Counted from the first letter of the stretch, positions 36,575 to 46,469 are shown. The stretch is 64,000 nucleotides of DNA from Pseudomonas chlororaphis subsp. aurantiaca (GCF_013466605.1 NZ_CP059162.1:5208001-5272000), one strand, 5' to 3'. Notes: a model not told the origin generated them from the sequence alone. Numbers and translations: made by a program.

Positions 36575-37295
36575 TGCCGGCAACCACATTGGCTGCCAAT
36601 TGATAACCGCTGCCGCGCACGGTGCGGATCAGCCGCGGCGGCTTCTCGGTGTCGCGCAGGCGTTGGCGCAGGCGGCTGACCGCCATGTCGACGATACGAT
36701 CCAGGGGCATCAGTTCGCGCCCGCGGGTGGCATTGCCGATGGTGTCGCGGTCGAGGATTTCCTGGGGGTGATCGAGGAACAGCTTGAGCAGGGCGAAGTC
36801 GGCGCCAGAGAGGATCACTTCCTCGCCGTCATTGTGGAACAGGCGGTGGCTGACCATGTCCAGGCGCCACTCGTCGAAGCACAGCACCTCGCCGCCGGCG
36901 CGTTCCTGGCCGAACTGCGCGCGGCGCAACAGGGCCTTGATCCGCGCCTGCAATTCGCGGGGGCTGAAGGGTTTGCCCAGGTAGTCGTCGGCACCGAGTT
37001 CCAGGCCGATGACCCGATCGGCTTCGTCGGAGCTGGCGGTAAGCATGATGATCGGCACCTGGCCGACCCGCGGGTGCTGGCGGATCCAACGGCACAGGCT
37101 GAAGCCGTCTTCGTCCGGCAGCATCACATCCAGAATCACCAGGTCGCTCGGCGCCTCGTTCAGCGCCTGGCGAAAACCGGCGCCGTTGGGCGTGCTGCGG
37201 ACCTGGAAGCCGGCGCGACTGAGGTAGGTCTCCAGCAGCTCGCGGATTTCCTGATCGTCATCAACCAACAAGATCGACTTACTGACTGAACTCAC
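36564..37295 (-). CDS. gltR: Response regulator GltR
   Basis: A 243-aa OmpR-type regulator of glucose transport. The receiver domain has the DD pair near residues 12-13 and the phospho-acceptor in DLVILDVMLPDEDG (about residue 56); the conserved threonine/serine is in IIMLTASSDEA and the lysine in LGKPFSPRE. The winged helix ends with RLIRTVRGSGYQLA. The start is GTG 37295, preceded by AAGGA and by an AACAACAAA motif. First gene of gltR-gtrS, downstream of glk. Confidence 0.94.
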   Translation of the reverse strand: MSSVSKSILLVDDDQEIRELLETYLSRAGFQVRSTPNGAGFRQALNEAPSDLVILDVMLPDEDGFSLCRWIRQHPRVGQVPIIMLTASSDEADRVIGLELGADDYLGKPFSPRELQARIKALLRRAQFGQERAGGEVLCFDEWRLDMVSHRLFHNDGEEVILSGADFALLKLFLDHPQEILDRDTIGNATRGRELMPLDRIVDMAVSRLRQRLRDTEKPPRLIRTVRGSGYQLAANVVAGNAH

Positions 37296-37306
37296 GCGGG
37301 CCGTCC

Positions 37307-37315
37307 TTTGTTGTT
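37307..37315 (-). promoter_or_regulatory. Crc/Hfq-type A-rich motif at gltR start
   Basis: AACAACAAA directly adjoining the AAGGA ribosome-binding site of gltR. Confidence 0.58.
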
Positions 37316-37370
37316 ATGAATGGGGCCGAATTATGCCTTACCGATCAACAAAACGTAGATACCAAGGCTC

Positions 37371-37467
37371 TGTAGCCACTGCCGAGCCCGCAAGGCCTTC
37401 AGCGATCGCTGATCCCCGCGCCCGCTTCGCGGTCGATCGCAGCCTCGCAGGCTCGGCAGCGGCTACA
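37371..37467. repeat. Intergenic inverted repeat, family A
   Basis: Left arm TGTAGCCACTGCCGAGCC...; right arm CGATCGCAGCCTCGCAGGCTCGGCAGCGGCTACA as overlapping blocks; 97 bp. Located between glk and gltR, so it may separate the edd-glk and gltR-gtrS transcripts. Confidence 0.8.
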
Positions 37468-37481
37468 GAGGTAGAACTGGA

Positions 37482-38438
37482 TCAGGCAAACGCCTGTTCC
37501 AGCGCCACCCCGGCGCCGGTCAGGCCCGAGTACGGCGCCGTCACCAGCCATACCGGAATGCCCTTGAAGTAATCGCTCATGCAGCCCTTGTCGGCAAAAC
37601 AACGGGCGAAACCGCTTTCGACGAAAAAGTCGGCGAACCGCGGGATCACCCCGCCGACGATGTACACGCCACCGCGCGCACCGGTGGTCAGCACGTTGTT
37701 GCCCGCCACCCGGCCCAGCCAGCAGCAGAACTGCTCGAGCACTTCCAGGGCGATGGGGTCGCCGGCCAGGCCCGCCGCGGTGATGGCTTCCGGGGTGTCG
37801 AGCACCGGCTCATGCCCGTCCATCGCGCAGATCGCCCGATAGACCCGGGGCAAGCCGCCGCCGCTGAGCGCGGTCTCGGCGCTGACATGACCGATCTCAC
37901 TGTAGAGGTGCTGCCACAACTGGGTTTCCCGCAGGCTGCTCAACGGCAGGTCGACATGCCCGCCCTCGCCCGGCAAGGCGGCCCAGCGGCCTTCGCCCAG
38001 GTCCAGCAGCGTGCCGACGCCCAGGCCGGTGCCCGGTCCGATCACCACCGCCGGGCGCAGCGGCTCGGCGGTGCCTTCGCAGACCACGCGGAACTCGCCC
38101 GGTTGCAGGCGGGTCATGCCCAGGGCCATGGCCGAGAAGTCATTGACCAGCAGCAGCTCATCGACCTGCAAGGTCTGGCAGAAAGCCTTGCGGCTCAGGC
38201 GCCAGTGGTTGTTGGTAAAACGAAATTCGTCGCCGCCGACCGGGCCGGCCACCGACAGGCACACCGCGCCGATCGAACCCGGCGCCAGGCCGAGGTCGCC
38301 CAGGTATACACCGATGGCTTCTTCCGGGCTGGCGTGGTCCGCCGTCGCCAGCACCTGGATCGACTCCAGGCGCTGGTCTTTCCACAACGCAAAACGCGCA
38401 TTGGTTCCACCAATGTCACCGACCAGCGCTAGCTTCAC
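37482..38438 (-). CDS. glk: Glucokinase
   Basis: A 318-aa ATP-dependent glucokinase. N-terminal phosphate loop [13 protein letters not shown], sugar-binding [25 protein letters not shown] and the EGGHVDLP substrate motif are present. It starts with GTG 38438, overlapping the edd TGA as GTGA, so translation is coupled to edd. It supplies glucose-6-phosphate to Zwf. Confidence 0.95.
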   Translation of the reverse strand: MKLALVGDIGGTNARFALWKDQRLESIQVLATADHASPEEAIGVYLGDLGLAPGSIGAVCLSVAGPVGGDEFRFTNNHWRLSRKAFCQTLQVDELLLVNDFSAMALGMTRLQPGEFRVVCEGTAEPLRPAVVIGPGTGLGVGTLLDLGEGRWAALPGEGGHVDLPLSSLRETQLWQHLYSEIGHVSAETALSGGGLPRVYRAICAMDGHEPVLDTPEAITAAGLAGDPIALEVLEQFCCWLGRVAGNNVLTTGARGGVYIVGGVIPRFADFFVESGFARCFADKGCMSDYFKGIPVWLVTAPYSGLTGAGVALEQAFA

Positions 38439-40261
38439 TTAAGGTTCTCCAGGGCAGAGGTAAAGGCGCTGGCGCCCTGCTCCGCCGAGCTGAAGGCCAT
38501 GCGCATGAAACCGAACAATTCGCGGCCGCTGCCGACGTTGTTACCCAGCAGGCCCTTGGCCGGCTCACGGGCGGCGAACTCGTCGGCGTCTACCTTAAGC
38601 TCCAGCGTGCCCTTTACGCCATCCACGCGAATGATGTCGCCGTCGCGCACCCGCGCCAGCGCACCGCCGACCTGGGCTTCCGGGCTGACGTGGATCGCCG
38701 CCGGGATCTTGCCCGAGGCCCCGGACATGCGCCCGTCGGTGACCAGCGCGACCTTGAAGCCACGGTCCTGCAACACGCCGAGGAACGGCGTCATCTTGTG
38801 CAGTTCCGGCATGCCGTTGGAGCGCGGGCCCTGGAAGCGCATCACCGCCACGAAGTCTTTTTCCAGCTCACCGGCCTTGAACGCATCGGCCAGGTCCTGC
38901 TGGTCCTGGAACACCACCGCCGGCGCTTCGACGATCTGGTGCTGCAGCGCCACGGCGGAGACTTTCATCACCCCGCGACCGAGGTTGCCTTCCATCACCC
39001 GCAAGCCGCCTTCCGGCGAGAACGCGCGGGCCACCGGGCGCAGGATGTTTTCGTCGAGGCTTTCGATCGGGCCGTCGCGCCATACCAGCTTGCCGTTGTC
39101 CAGGAACGGCTCCTGGGTGTAGCGGCTCAGGCCACGGCCGGCCACGGTGTTGACGTCTTCGTGGAGCAGGCCGGCCTCCAGCAGCTCGCGAATCAGGAAC
39201 GCCATGCCGCCCGCCGCCTGGAAGTGGTTGATGTCGGCCTTGCCGTTCGGATAGACGTGGGACAGGGTCGGCACCACCTCGGACAGGTCGGCCATGTCCT
39301 GCCAGGTCAGCTGGATGCCCGCGGCCTGGGCAATCGCCGGCATGTGCAGGGTGTGGTTGGTCGAACCGCCGGTGGCGTGCAGGGCAACGATGGAGTTGAC
39401 CAGCGAACGCTCGTCGACGATCTCGCCGATCGGCGTGAAGTTGCCGCTCTGCTTGGTCAAGCGGGTGACCTGCTGCGCCGCCTCATGGGTCAGGGCGTCG
39501 CGCAATGGCGTGTAGGGGTTGACGAAGGACGCGCCCGGCAAGTGCAGGCCCATGACTTCCATCAGCAACTGGTTGGTGTTGGCGGTGCCGTAGAAGGTGC
39601 AGGTACCAGGGCTGTGGTAGGACTTCATCTCCGATTCCAGCAACTCTTCGCGGGTCGCCTTGCCTTCGGCGTAACGCTGGCGCACGTCGGCCTTTTCCTT
39701 GTTGGAAATGCCCGACGGCATCGGCCCGCCCGGGACGAAGATGGTCGGCAGGTGGCCGAAGCGCAACGCGCCCATCATCAAGCCCGGGACGATCTTGTCG
39801 CAGATGCCGAGCATCAGCGCGGCGTCGAACATGTTGTGGGACAAGGCCACCGCGGTGGACAGCGCGATCACTTCGCGGCTCGGCAGGCTCAGCTCCATGC
39901 CGGCCTCGCCCTGGGTCACGCCATCGCACATGGCGGGGGTGCCGCCGGCGAACTGGCCGACCGAGCCCATCTCGCGCAGGGCCTTCTTGATCTGTTCGGG
40001 AAAGTGCTCGTACGGCTGGTGCGCCGAGAGCATGTCGTTATATGACGAAACAATCGCCACGTTGGCGGCATTCATCATGCGCAGGCTGTGCTTGTCTTCC
40101 GAGCCGCAGCCGGCAACGCCGTGGGCGAAGTTCGCACACTGCAGCTTGCCCCGTTGCGGGCCATCGCTGGCGGCGCCGCGGATCAGGGCGAGGTAAGCCT
40201 CGCGAGTGGCGCGACTGCGGGCGACAAGCCGTTCGGTGACCTCAAGAACGCGGGGATGCAT
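38435..40261 (-). CDS. edd: 6-phosphogluconate dehydratase
   Basis: A 608-aa Fe-S dehydratase of the IlvD/Edd family, first committed step of the Entner-Doudoroff pathway (6-phosphogluconate to KDPG). Seen: cluster-ligand region around [58 protein letters not shown] and the C-terminal [20 protein letters not shown]. It heads the edd-glk operon and diverges from gap, with two HexR-type sites in the spacer. Confidence 0.96.
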   Translation of the reverse strand: MHPRVLEVTERLVARSRATREAYLALIRGAASDGPQRGKLQCANFAHGVAGCGSEDKHSLRMMNAANVAIVSSYNDMLSAHQPYEHFPEQIKKALREMGSVGQFAGGTPAMCDGVTQGEAGMELSLPSREVIALSTAVALSHNMFDAALMLGICDKIVPGLMMGALRFGHLPTIFVPGGPMPSGISNKEKADVRQRYAEGKATREELLESEMKSYHSPGTCTFYGTANTNQLLMEVMGLHLPGASFVNPYTPLRDALTHEAAQQVTRLTKQSGNFTPIGEIVDERSLVNSIVALHATGGSTNHTLHMPAIAQAAGIQLTWQDMADLSEVVPTLSHVYPNGKADINHFQAAGGMAFLIRELLEAGLLHEDVNTVAGRGLSRYTQEPFLDNGKLVWRDGPIESLDENILRPVARAFSPEGGLRVMEGNLGRGVMKVSAVALQHQIVEAPAVVFQDQQDLADAFKAGELEKDFVAVMRFQGPRSNGMPELHKMTPFLGVLQDRGFKVALVTDGRMSGASGKIPAAIHVSPEAQVGGALARVRDGDIIRVDGVKGTLELKVDADEFAAREPAKGLLGNNVGSGRELFGFMRMAFSSAEQGASAFTSALENLK

Positions 40262-40382
40262 GTGTAGAACTCCAGGCTAACGGATGTGGCGACCTGTTTG
40301 TCTATGCTGGTCAAAACGCCCGCGGCAAAGGGGATGGCAGAGGGTTTCTTGACCATTTGGACCAGTTGATTCAGGTCACTCG

Positions 40383-40397
40383 TTGTAGATAAAACAA
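40383..40397. promoter_or_regulatory. HexR operator (edd side)
   Basis: TTGT-AGATAAA-ACAA, an exact TTGT-N7-ACAA site as reported for P. putida HexR, 122 bp upstream of the edd start. Confidence 0.82.
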
Positions 40398-40444
40398 AAT
40401 ATTGCCACCAAAAAGGCTTGTTTTCTATTTTTTTGCGAATAATC

Positions 40445-40459
40445 TTGTAATTCCAACAA
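40445..40459. promoter_or_regulatory. HexR operator (gap side)
   Basis: TTGT-AATTCCA-ACAA, a second exact TTGT-N7-ACAA site, 62 bp from the first and 25 bp before the gap start. It overlaps an AACAACAAAA stretch. Confidence 0.82.
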
Positions 40460-40484
40460 CAAAACTACGGCAGGCGCTTTTCTA

Positions 40485-41489
40485 ATGACTCTACGAATCG
40501 CAATCAATGGTTTTGGCCGCATCGGCCGCAACGTCCTGCGCGCACTTTATACCCAAGGCTATCGCCAGGATCTGCAGATCGTCGCCATCAACGATCTGGG
40601 TGATAGTTCGATCAATGCCCACCTGCTCAAATACGATACCGTCCACGGCACCTTCGATGCCGACGTGCAGCACGATCAGGAAAGCCTGACCGTCAACGGC
40701 GACCGGATCGCCGTCAGCGCCATCCGCAATCCGGCCGAACTGCCCTGGGCCGCCGAGAAGATCGACGTGGTATTCGAATGCACCGGTCTGTTCACCGACC
40801 GTGCCAAGGCCGCCGCCCATATCAGCGCCGGCGCCCGCAAAGTGATCATTTCCGCCCCGGCCAAAGGCGCCGACGCCACCGTGGTGTATGGCGTGAACCA
40901 CGACATTCTGCGCCAGTCGCACCAGATCATTTCCAACGCTTCGTGCACCACCAACTGCCTGGCGCCGGTGGCCCAGGTGCTGAACCGCGAGCTGGGCATC
41001 GAAAGCGGGCTGATGACCACCATCCACGCCTACACCAACGACCAGAACCTGACCGACGTCTACCACAGCGATCCGTACCGCGCCCGTTCGGCCACCCAGA
41101 ACATGATCCCGAGCAAGACCGGCGCGGCCGAAGCCGTGGGCCTGGTGCTGCCGGAACTGGCGGGCAAGCTGACCGGCATGGCGGTGCGGGTGCCGGTGAT
41201 CAACGTATCGCTGGTTGACCTGACCGTGCAGCTCAAGCGCAACACCACCGCCGAGGAGGTCAACGCCCTGCTCAAGAGCGCCAGCCAGCACTCGAAGATC
41301 CTGGGCTACAACAGCCTGCCGTTGGTCTCCAGCGACTTCAACCACAACCCGCTGTCGTCGATCTTCGACGCCAATCACACCAAGGTCAGCGGCGGCAAGC
41401 TGCTCAAGGTACTGGCCTGGTACGACAACGAGTGGGGCTTCTCCAACCGCATGCTGGATAACTGCCTGGCCCTGTGCAGCGCCGAGTAA
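40485..41489 (+). CDS. gap: Glyceraldehyde-3-phosphate dehydrogenase
   Basis: A 334-aa GAPDH with the NAD-binding [14 protein letters not shown] start, the catalytic cysteine motif [18 protein letters not shown], and [20 protein letters not shown] and [13 protein letters not shown] near the C-terminus. It matches the gap-1 copy that pseudomonads keep next to edd for glycolytic-direction flux. Transcribed divergently from edd. Confidence 0.96.
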   Translation: MTLRIAINGFGRIGRNVLRALYTQGYRQDLQIVAINDLGDSSINAHLLKYDTVHGTFDADVQHDQESLTVNGDRIAVSAIRNPAELPWAAEKIDVVFECTGLFTDRAKAAAHISAGARKVIISAPAKGADATVVYGVNHDILRQSHQIISNASCTTNCLAPVAQVLNRELGIESGLMTTIHAYTNDQNLTDVYHSDPYRARSATQNMIPSKTGAAEAVGLVLPELAGKLTGMAVRVPVINVSLVDLTVQLKRNTTAEEVNALLKSASQHSKILGYNSLPLVSSDFNHNPLSSIFDANHTKVSGGKLLKVLAWYDNEWGFSNRMLDNCLALCSAE

Positions 41490-41508
41490 GCCCACGGCCT
41501 GCGACGCG

Positions 41509-41586
41509 GGAGCTGCCGCAGGCTGCGATCTTTTGATCTTCACATTCGAGGTTCAAGCGCGCAAAGATCGCAGCCTCGGCAGCTCC
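41509..41586. repeat. Long hairpin after gap (family A variant)
   Basis: GGAGCTGCCGCAGGCTGCGATCTTT-type left arm pairs with AAAGATCGCAGCCTCGGCAGCTCC, about 24-bp arms and 30-bp loop. It shares the AGGCTGCGATC core with family A. It may attenuate transcription between gap and mgsA. Confidence 0.75.
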
Positions 41587-41618
41587 TGCAGATTTCCTCC
41601 CTCCAGGAGCCGCCACCG

Positions 41619-42083
41619 ATGATCGGTATCAGCTTCACCCAGGCCAGCATGGCGGCGCGCAAGCGCATCGCCCTGGTGGCCCACGACCATTGCAAGAGTT
41701 TCCTCCTGGACTGGGCCGAGCGGCAGAAAGACAAGCTCGCCGAGCATGATCTGCTGGCCACCGGCACCACCGGCCAGTTGCTGCACCAGCGCCTGGGCCT
41801 GCCGGTGGAAAGCATGATCAGCGGCCCCCTGGGCGGCGACCAGCAGCTCGGCGCGCGAATCGCCGAGCAGCGGGTGGACATGCTGGTGTTCTTCTGGGAC
41901 CCCTTCGAACCTCAGCCCCACGATCCGGACATCAAGGCCCTGCTACGGGTCGCGGCGGTCTGGAACATTCCCGTGGCCTGCAACGAATGCAGCGCCGACT
42001 ACCTGCTCAGCAGCCCGCTGATGGAGCAGGCGCACCGCTACCGGATTCCGGACTACCCGGCGTACCTCTCAGGGCGTCGATGA
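41619..42083 (+). CDS. mgsA: Methylglyoxal synthase
   Basis: A 154-aa enzyme converting dihydroxyacetone phosphate to methylglyoxal. Family motifs are intact: ALVAHDHCK, the phosphate-binding LLATGTTGQLL, catalytic-aspartate region SGPLGGDQQLG and FFWDPFEPQPHDPDIKALLR followed by NIPVACNECSAD. It lies 129 bp after gap on the same strand, which fits a triose-phosphate overflow valve beside GAPDH. Confidence 0.95.
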   Translation: MIGISFTQASMAARKRIALVAHDHCKSFLLDWAERQKDKLAEHDLLATGTTGQLLHQRLGLPVESMISGPLGGDQQLGARIAEQRVDMLVFFWDPFEPQPHDPDIKALLRVAAVWNIPVACNECSADYLLSSPLMEQAHRYRIPDYPAYLSGRR

Positions 42084-42107
42084 TTCACTCAGGACTTGAC
42101 CGTCGAC

Positions 42108-42132
42108 GCAGATGATAAGCATTATCATCTGC
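42108..42132. promoter_or_regulatory. Fur box upstream of ECF sigma gene
   Basis: GCAGATGATAA-GCA-TTATCATCTGC: perfect 11-bp arms around a 3-bp centre. Matches the Fur consensus (GATAATGATAATCATTATC-like). It ends 23 bp before the GTG start, placing the cassette under iron repression. Confidence 0.9.
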
Positions 42133-42155
42133 TGAAAAATCAGCCAGGTCCTGTT

Positions 42156-42674
42156 GTGAGCCAATCCCGCTTCAATCACGTCTTTCTCACCCAGCGCGTT
42201 TCGCTGCTGCGCACGCTGGATCGGATGGTCAACAACCCCAGCACCGCCGAGGACCTGTTGCAGGAAACCTACCTGCGCGTGACCCGGGCCCTGAGTGAAC
42301 GGGCCATCGACCACCTCGAACCCTTCGTCTTCCAGACCGCCCGCAACCTGGCGCTCGACCACCTGCGCGCGCGCCGCATCCAGGCCCGTACCCTGCTCGA
42401 AGACGTGCCGCTGGACGTGGTCGAAAGCGTGGCCGCGCCCCTGAGCAGCGCCGAGGATGCCGCCCATGCCGAACAATTGCTGGAACGCCTGAACATGAGC
42501 CTTGCCCAACTCAGCCGGCGCCAACAGCAGATCTTCATCCTCAGCCGCCTGCACGGCCACAGCTACCTGGAGATCGCCCAGAAGCTCGAGGTCTCCCAGA
42601 GCACCGTGCAAAAGGAACTGAAGCTGATCATGGCCATCTGCATCGGCGTCGCCGAGCGCTTGAACGGTCATTGA
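42156..42674 (+). CDS. hxuI: ECF sigma factor, FecI/HxuI-type
   Basis: A 172-aa extracytoplasmic-function sigma factor. Region 2 lies around AEDLLQETYLRVTRALSERA and FVFQTARNLALDHLRARR; region 4 is LSRRQQQIFILSRLHGHSYL ... KLEVSQSTVQKELKLIM. The start is GTG 42156: a TTG further up in frame would place the Fur box inside the gene. It heads a sigma/anti-sigma/receptor cassette followed by heme oxygenase. The hxu name is by analogy with P. aeruginosa hxuIRA. Confidence 0.88.
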   Translation: MSQSRFNHVFLTQRVSLLRTLDRMVNNPSTAEDLLQETYLRVTRALSERAIDHLEPFVFQTARNLALDHLRARRIQARTLLEDVPLDVVESVAAPLSSAEDAAHAEQLLERLNMSLAQLSRRQQQIFILSRLHGHSYLEIAQKLEVSQSTVQKELKLIMAICIGVAERLNGH

Positions 42675-42777
42675 GGCCCAGCCGGACGGGCGCCAGCCGC
42701 AGCCCTTTGCTACCCTTGACCGCCCTGCGCTCTCCATCTAAAAAACAGCCGTGCACAGACACAGCCGAGGAACACCC

Positions 42778-43761
42778 GTGACGGACATCCACCGCACCCA
42801 GCCAACCGCCCAGGACGAGGAAACATCCACCCCCTGCGCCGCGGATCAGGCCATGGACCAGGCCCTGGACTGGCTGATCCTGCTGGAGAACCCGAGCCCT
42901 GAGCAGACCCGGCAATTCCACCACTGGCTGAACGCCTCGCCCCTGCACAGCGCAGCCTTCGACAAGGCCCAGGCGATCTGGAACGGTCCGCAAGTGGTGC
43001 GCTGCGCGCAAAACCTGGACAGGCAAAAACCCAAGGTCAGCACGCTGTCGCGCTTGCGTCCGCACTGGCGGCCCTTGGCGGTCGCGGCGGTGCTGATCCT
43101 CGGCCTGTTCAGCTTCAGCAACCTGCCACTGCGGCTGCAGGCCGACCACCTGACCGTGGTCGGCGAGCGCCAGCGCCTGCAACTGGAGGACGGCTCGAAA
43201 GTCCTGCTCAACACCAATTCGGCCTTCTCCAGCACCATCGACGAGCGCCAGCGCGTGGCTCGCCTGTACCAGGGCGAAGCCTTCTTCGAGATCCCCGCCA
43301 GCCGCGGCCAGCCGCTGGAACTCGACGCCGGCCCGGTACGCGCCAGCGTGCGCGACACCGCCTTCGCCGTGCGTTACCTGGACGGCGTGGCCCAGGTGCG
43401 GGTACAGCGTGGCGATGTCGACCTGCGCGCTACCCACGACGATGCCCGGGTGCGCCTGTCGGCCGGCGAAAGCATCCGCATCGGCCCCAACGGTTTCGAC
43501 CGCCCGGCCAAGCTCGACCTCGACAAGGACCTGGCCTGGGTCCAGGGCCGGCTGGTGTTCGAGAACTGCCCGCTGAACCAGGTGCTGGCCGAGTTGCGCC
43601 GGTATTACCCGGGCTGGATCGTCAACAACAACGAGCGCCTGGCCGATGTCGCGGTCACCGGTAACTACCGCCTCGACCAGCCGCTGGACGTGGTGCGCTC
43701 CCTGGCTCACATCACCTCGGCGCGCCTGCAGGAGTTTCCTGCGCTAGTAATTCTCAACTAG
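42778..43761 (+). CDS. hxuR: FecR-type anti-sigma factor
   Basis: A 327-aa inner-membrane signal transducer. The N-terminal cytosolic sigma-binding domain has ALDWLILLENPSPEQTRQFH and the W-x(10)-A-F pattern (HHWLNASPLHSAAFDKAQAI). One membrane helix lies at about residues 98-116 (PLAVAAVLILGLFSFSNL), then a periplasmic FecR domain and a C-terminal STN-like segment (FENCPLNQVLAELRRYYPGW). The start is GTG 42778 with GAGGA upstream. It transmits receptor occupancy to HxuI. Confidence 0.9.
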   Translation: MTDIHRTQPTAQDEETSTPCAADQAMDQALDWLILLENPSPEQTRQFHHWLNASPLHSAAFDKAQAIWNGPQVVRCAQNLDRQKPKVSTLSRLRPHWRPLAVAAVLILGLFSFSNLPLRLQADHLTVVGERQRLQLEDGSKVLLNTNSAFSSTIDERQRVARLYQGEAFFEIPASRGQPLELDAGPVRASVRDTAFAVRYLDGVAQVRVQRGDVDLRATHDDARVRLSAGESIRIGPNGFDRPAKLDLDKDLAWVQGRLVFENCPLNQVLAELRRYYPGWIVNNNERLADVAVTGNYRLDQPLDVVRSLAHITSARLQEFPALVILN

Positions 43762-43883
43762 AACGCATTTATTTTTACGCGATCGCTGTCGGTCGTTCGT
43801 CTCGTTATAGCCAATGCAATTGATTCGCATTAAATATGCCGAATCAGCACCTATAAAGATTCGTGCGACACGGAGCGCTATCG

Positions 43884-46469
43884 ATGTCCTCTCGCCTCAA
43901 CAGCCGGTCCTCTTCATCTTCCCGCCAGGCCCGCCTGCAGAACTGCACGCTGTCCCTGCTGACCGCCGCCATCCTGCTGGCCGGGGCCACGCCGGTCATG
44001 GCCGCCACTGCCACCCAGCCGACACGCAACATGGGCGACTACAGCTTCGCCATCGACCAGCAGCCGCTGGTGTCGGCGCTGAACGCCTTTAGCGCCGTCA
44101 CCGGCTGGCAGGTCGGCCTGCCGGCGGAACTGGGCGAAGGCATCGCTTCCCCGGGCGTACGCGGCTCGCTGCCGCCGGAAAAAGCCCTGGACCGCCTGCT
44201 GATGGGCACCAACCTGAGCTACCGCAAGCTGGGCGCCAACAACATCGTCCTGGAGAAGCGCGCCAGCGGCGGCGCCCTGAACCTGCAACAGGTGACCATC
44301 AGCGCCACGCGCCAGGAGCAGGACGTCAACAGCGTGCCCAGCACCGTGACCGTGCATGACCGCCAGGACCTGGACCGCAACAACGTCAACACCATCAAGC
44401 AACTGGTGCGCTACGAGCCGGGCGTTTCGGTCGGCGGTGCCGGCCAGCGTGGTGGCATCAGCGGCTACAACATCCGCGGCATCGACGGCGACCGCATCCT
44501 GACCCAGGTCGACGGTGTGGAGATTCCCAACGGTTTCTTCAACGGCCCCTATGCCAAGACCCAGCGCAACTACGTCGATCCGGAGATCGTCAAGCGCGTG
44601 GAGATCCTCCGCGGCCCGGCCTCGGTGTTGTACGGCAGCAACGCCATCGGCGGCGCGGTCAGCTACTTCACCCTCGACCCGGACGACATCATCAGGCCAG
44701 GCAAAGACGTCGGCGCCCGCCTGAAGACCGGCTACAGCTCGGCCGACGACAGCTGGCTGAAGTCCGCCACGATGGCCGGGCGCAGCGGTCAGTTCGACGG
44801 CCTGCTGCACTTCAGCCAGCGCGACGGCCACGAAACCGACTCCTATGGCAGCAACAACGGCACCGGCCTGGCGCGTACCGCCGCCAACCCGGAAGACGTG
44901 CGCACCACCAACGTGCTGGCCAAGGCCGGCTGGAACTATGCCGACGACGCACGCCTGGGCCTGACCTACGAGAAGTACAAGGACGACCGCGACACCAACC
45001 AGAAAAGCGCCGTGGGCGGCCCGTTCAACGCCGGCCAGCCGCTGGGCATGTACCGCTCGCGCACCGGTAACGACACCATCACCCGCGAACGCTTCGGCCT
45101 GGACAACCGCTTCGCCCTCGATAGCCTGCTGGCCGACCACGTGAAGTGGAACCTGAACTACCAGATCGCCAAGACCGACCAGAGCACCCTGGAAAACTAC
45201 TTCCCATTCACCCGCAACGTCATGCGCAGCCGTGAAACCCTCTATGAAGAGAAGCAGTGGGTCTTCGACGCCCAGGCCGACAAGGCCTTCGCCATCGGCG
45301 AAACCGAGCACCTGCTGACCTACGGCACCACCCTCAAGCAGGAGAAGGTCACCGGCTCGCGCAGCGGCAGCGGTACCTGCCTGGCGGTCGGTCGTGGTTG
45401 CACGGCGGTCGGCGCCATCAGCCCATCCGACGTGCTGAAGAAGTCCAGCGACTTCCCGGACCCGACCATCAACACCTACAGCCTGTTCGCCCAGGACCAG
45501 ATCAGCTGGAACAAATGGACCTTCCTGCCGGGCCTGCGCTACGACTACACCCAGCTCAAGCCGCACATCACCCAGGAGTTCCTCAACACCGTGGCCGCCG
45601 ATGGCCAGGGTGAAGTGAGCGACCAGAACAAGACCTGGCACCGGGTATCGCCCAAGTTCGGCCTGACCTACGCCCTGACCGACCAGTACACCTGGTACGG
45701 CCAGTACGCCGAGGGTTTCCGCACCCCGACCGCCAAGGCGCTGTATGGCCGCTTCGAAAACACCACCACGGGCTACCGCGTGGCGCCGAACTCGAACCTC
45801 AAGCCGGAGAAAAGCCAGAGCTATGAAACCGGCCTGCGCGGCAACTTCGAGTCCGGCAACTTCGACGTGGCGGTGTTCTATAACAAATACCGCGACTTCA
45901 TCAACGAAGACGCCGTAACCCCGGGCTACGACGAGTTGACGTTCCAGAGCAACAACATCAAGCACGCCACCATCAAGGGCGTGGAAGTCAAAGGCCGGCT
46001 CAACCTCGACGCCCTGGGCGCGCCGCAGGGCCTGTACACCCAGGGTTCGGTGGCCTACGCCTACGGTCGCAACAATGACACCGGCGAACCCTTGAACGCG
46101 ATCAACCCGTTGACCGGCGTGTTCGGCCTGGGCTACGACCAGGACCACTACGGCGCCCTGCTCAGCTGGACCCTGGTCAAGAAGAAAGACCGCGTCGACA
46201 GCAGCAGCTTCAAGACCCCGGATGGCACCAGCAGCCAGTTCAAGACCCCGGGCTACGGCGTGCTCGACCTGACCGGCTTCTACAAGGTCAGCGACGACGT
46301 CACCGTCAGCGCCGGCATCTACAACCTGGCCGACAAGAAGTACTGGCTGTGGGACGACGTGCGCGGCTACGACAGCGTCGGCGAAGCCGCAGTGCTGAGC
46401 CCGGCCAACCTCGACCGCCTGACCCAGCCGGGTCGTAACTTCGCGGTCAACCTGATCTGGGACATCTGA
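43884..46469 (+). CDS. hxuA: TonB-dependent heme receptor with signalling domain
   Basis: An 861-aa outer-membrane receptor. The signal peptide is about 40 residues (ends GATPVMA). An STN signalling domain covers about residues 50-110 (FAIDQQPLVSALNAFSAVTG ... LLMGTNLSYRKLGANNIVLE). The plug includes NIRGIDGDRILTQVDGVEIP and VEILRGPASVLYGSNAIGGA, then a 22-strand barrel ending in NLIWDI. Heme is inferred from the receptor class and the heme oxygenase gene directly downstream. ATG 43884 has GGAG upstream. Confidence 0.88.
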   Translation: MSSRLNSRSSSSSRQARLQNCTLSLLTAAILLAGATPVMAATATQPTRNMGDYSFAIDQQPLVSALNAFSAVTGWQVGLPAELGEGIASPGVRGSLPPEKALDRLLMGTNLSYRKLGANNIVLEKRASGGALNLQQVTISATRQEQDVNSVPSTVTVHDRQDLDRNNVNTIKQLVRYEPGVSVGGAGQRGGISGYNIRGIDGDRILTQVDGVEIPNGFFNGPYAKTQRNYVDPEIVKRVEILRGPASVLYGSNAIGGAVSYFTLDPDDIIRPGKDVGARLKTGYSSADDSWLKSATMAGRSGQFDGLLHFSQRDGHETDSYGSNNGTGLARTAANPEDVRTTNVLAKAGWNYADDARLGLTYEKYKDDRDTNQKSAVGGPFNAGQPLGMYRSRTGNDTITRERFGLDNRFALDSLLADHVKWNLNYQIAKTDQSTLENYFPFTRNVMRSRETLYEEKQWVFDAQADKAFAIGETEHLLTYGTTLKQEKVTGSRSGSGTCLAVGRGCTAVGAISPSDVLKKSSDFPDPTINTYSLFAQDQISWNKWTFLPGLRYDYTQLKPHITQEFLNTVAADGQGEVSDQNKTWHRVSPKFGLTYALTDQYTWYGQYAEGFRTPTAKALYGRFENTTTGYRVAPNSNLKPEKSQSYETGLRGNFESGNFDVAVFYNKYRDFINEDAVTPGYDELTFQSNNIKHATIKGVEVKGRLNLDALGAPQGLYTQGSVAYAYGRNNDTGEPLNAINPLTGVFGLGYDQDHYGALLSWTLVKKKDRVDSSSFKTPDGTSSQFKTPGYGVLDLTGFYKVSDDVTVSAGIYNLADKKYWLWDDVRGYDSVGEAAVLSPANLDRLTQPGRNFAVNLIWDI

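Noticed and set aside
42096..42155. Upstream TTG start for the ECF sigma factor
   Set aside because: It would place the perfect Fur box inside the coding region and lacks a ribosome-binding site; GTG 42156 begins the conserved SQSRFNHVFL start.
43761..43884. Second Fur box or defined ECF promoter before the receptor gene
   Set aside because: The AATGC...GCATT dyad at about 43812-43831 matches the Fur consensus poorly and no confident FecI-type -35/-10 pair could be picked out by eye.
43914..46148. Very long open frame antisense to the heme receptor gene (744 codons, minus strand)
   Set aside because: High-G+C shadow of the receptor gene; biased composition, no recognisable domain, and the plus-strand protein is unmistakable. 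The same reasoning removes the long antisense frames over arcD-arcA (54598-57240), arcB-arcC (57279-59345), gcvH-gcvP (61826-63937), fadD1 and fadD2.
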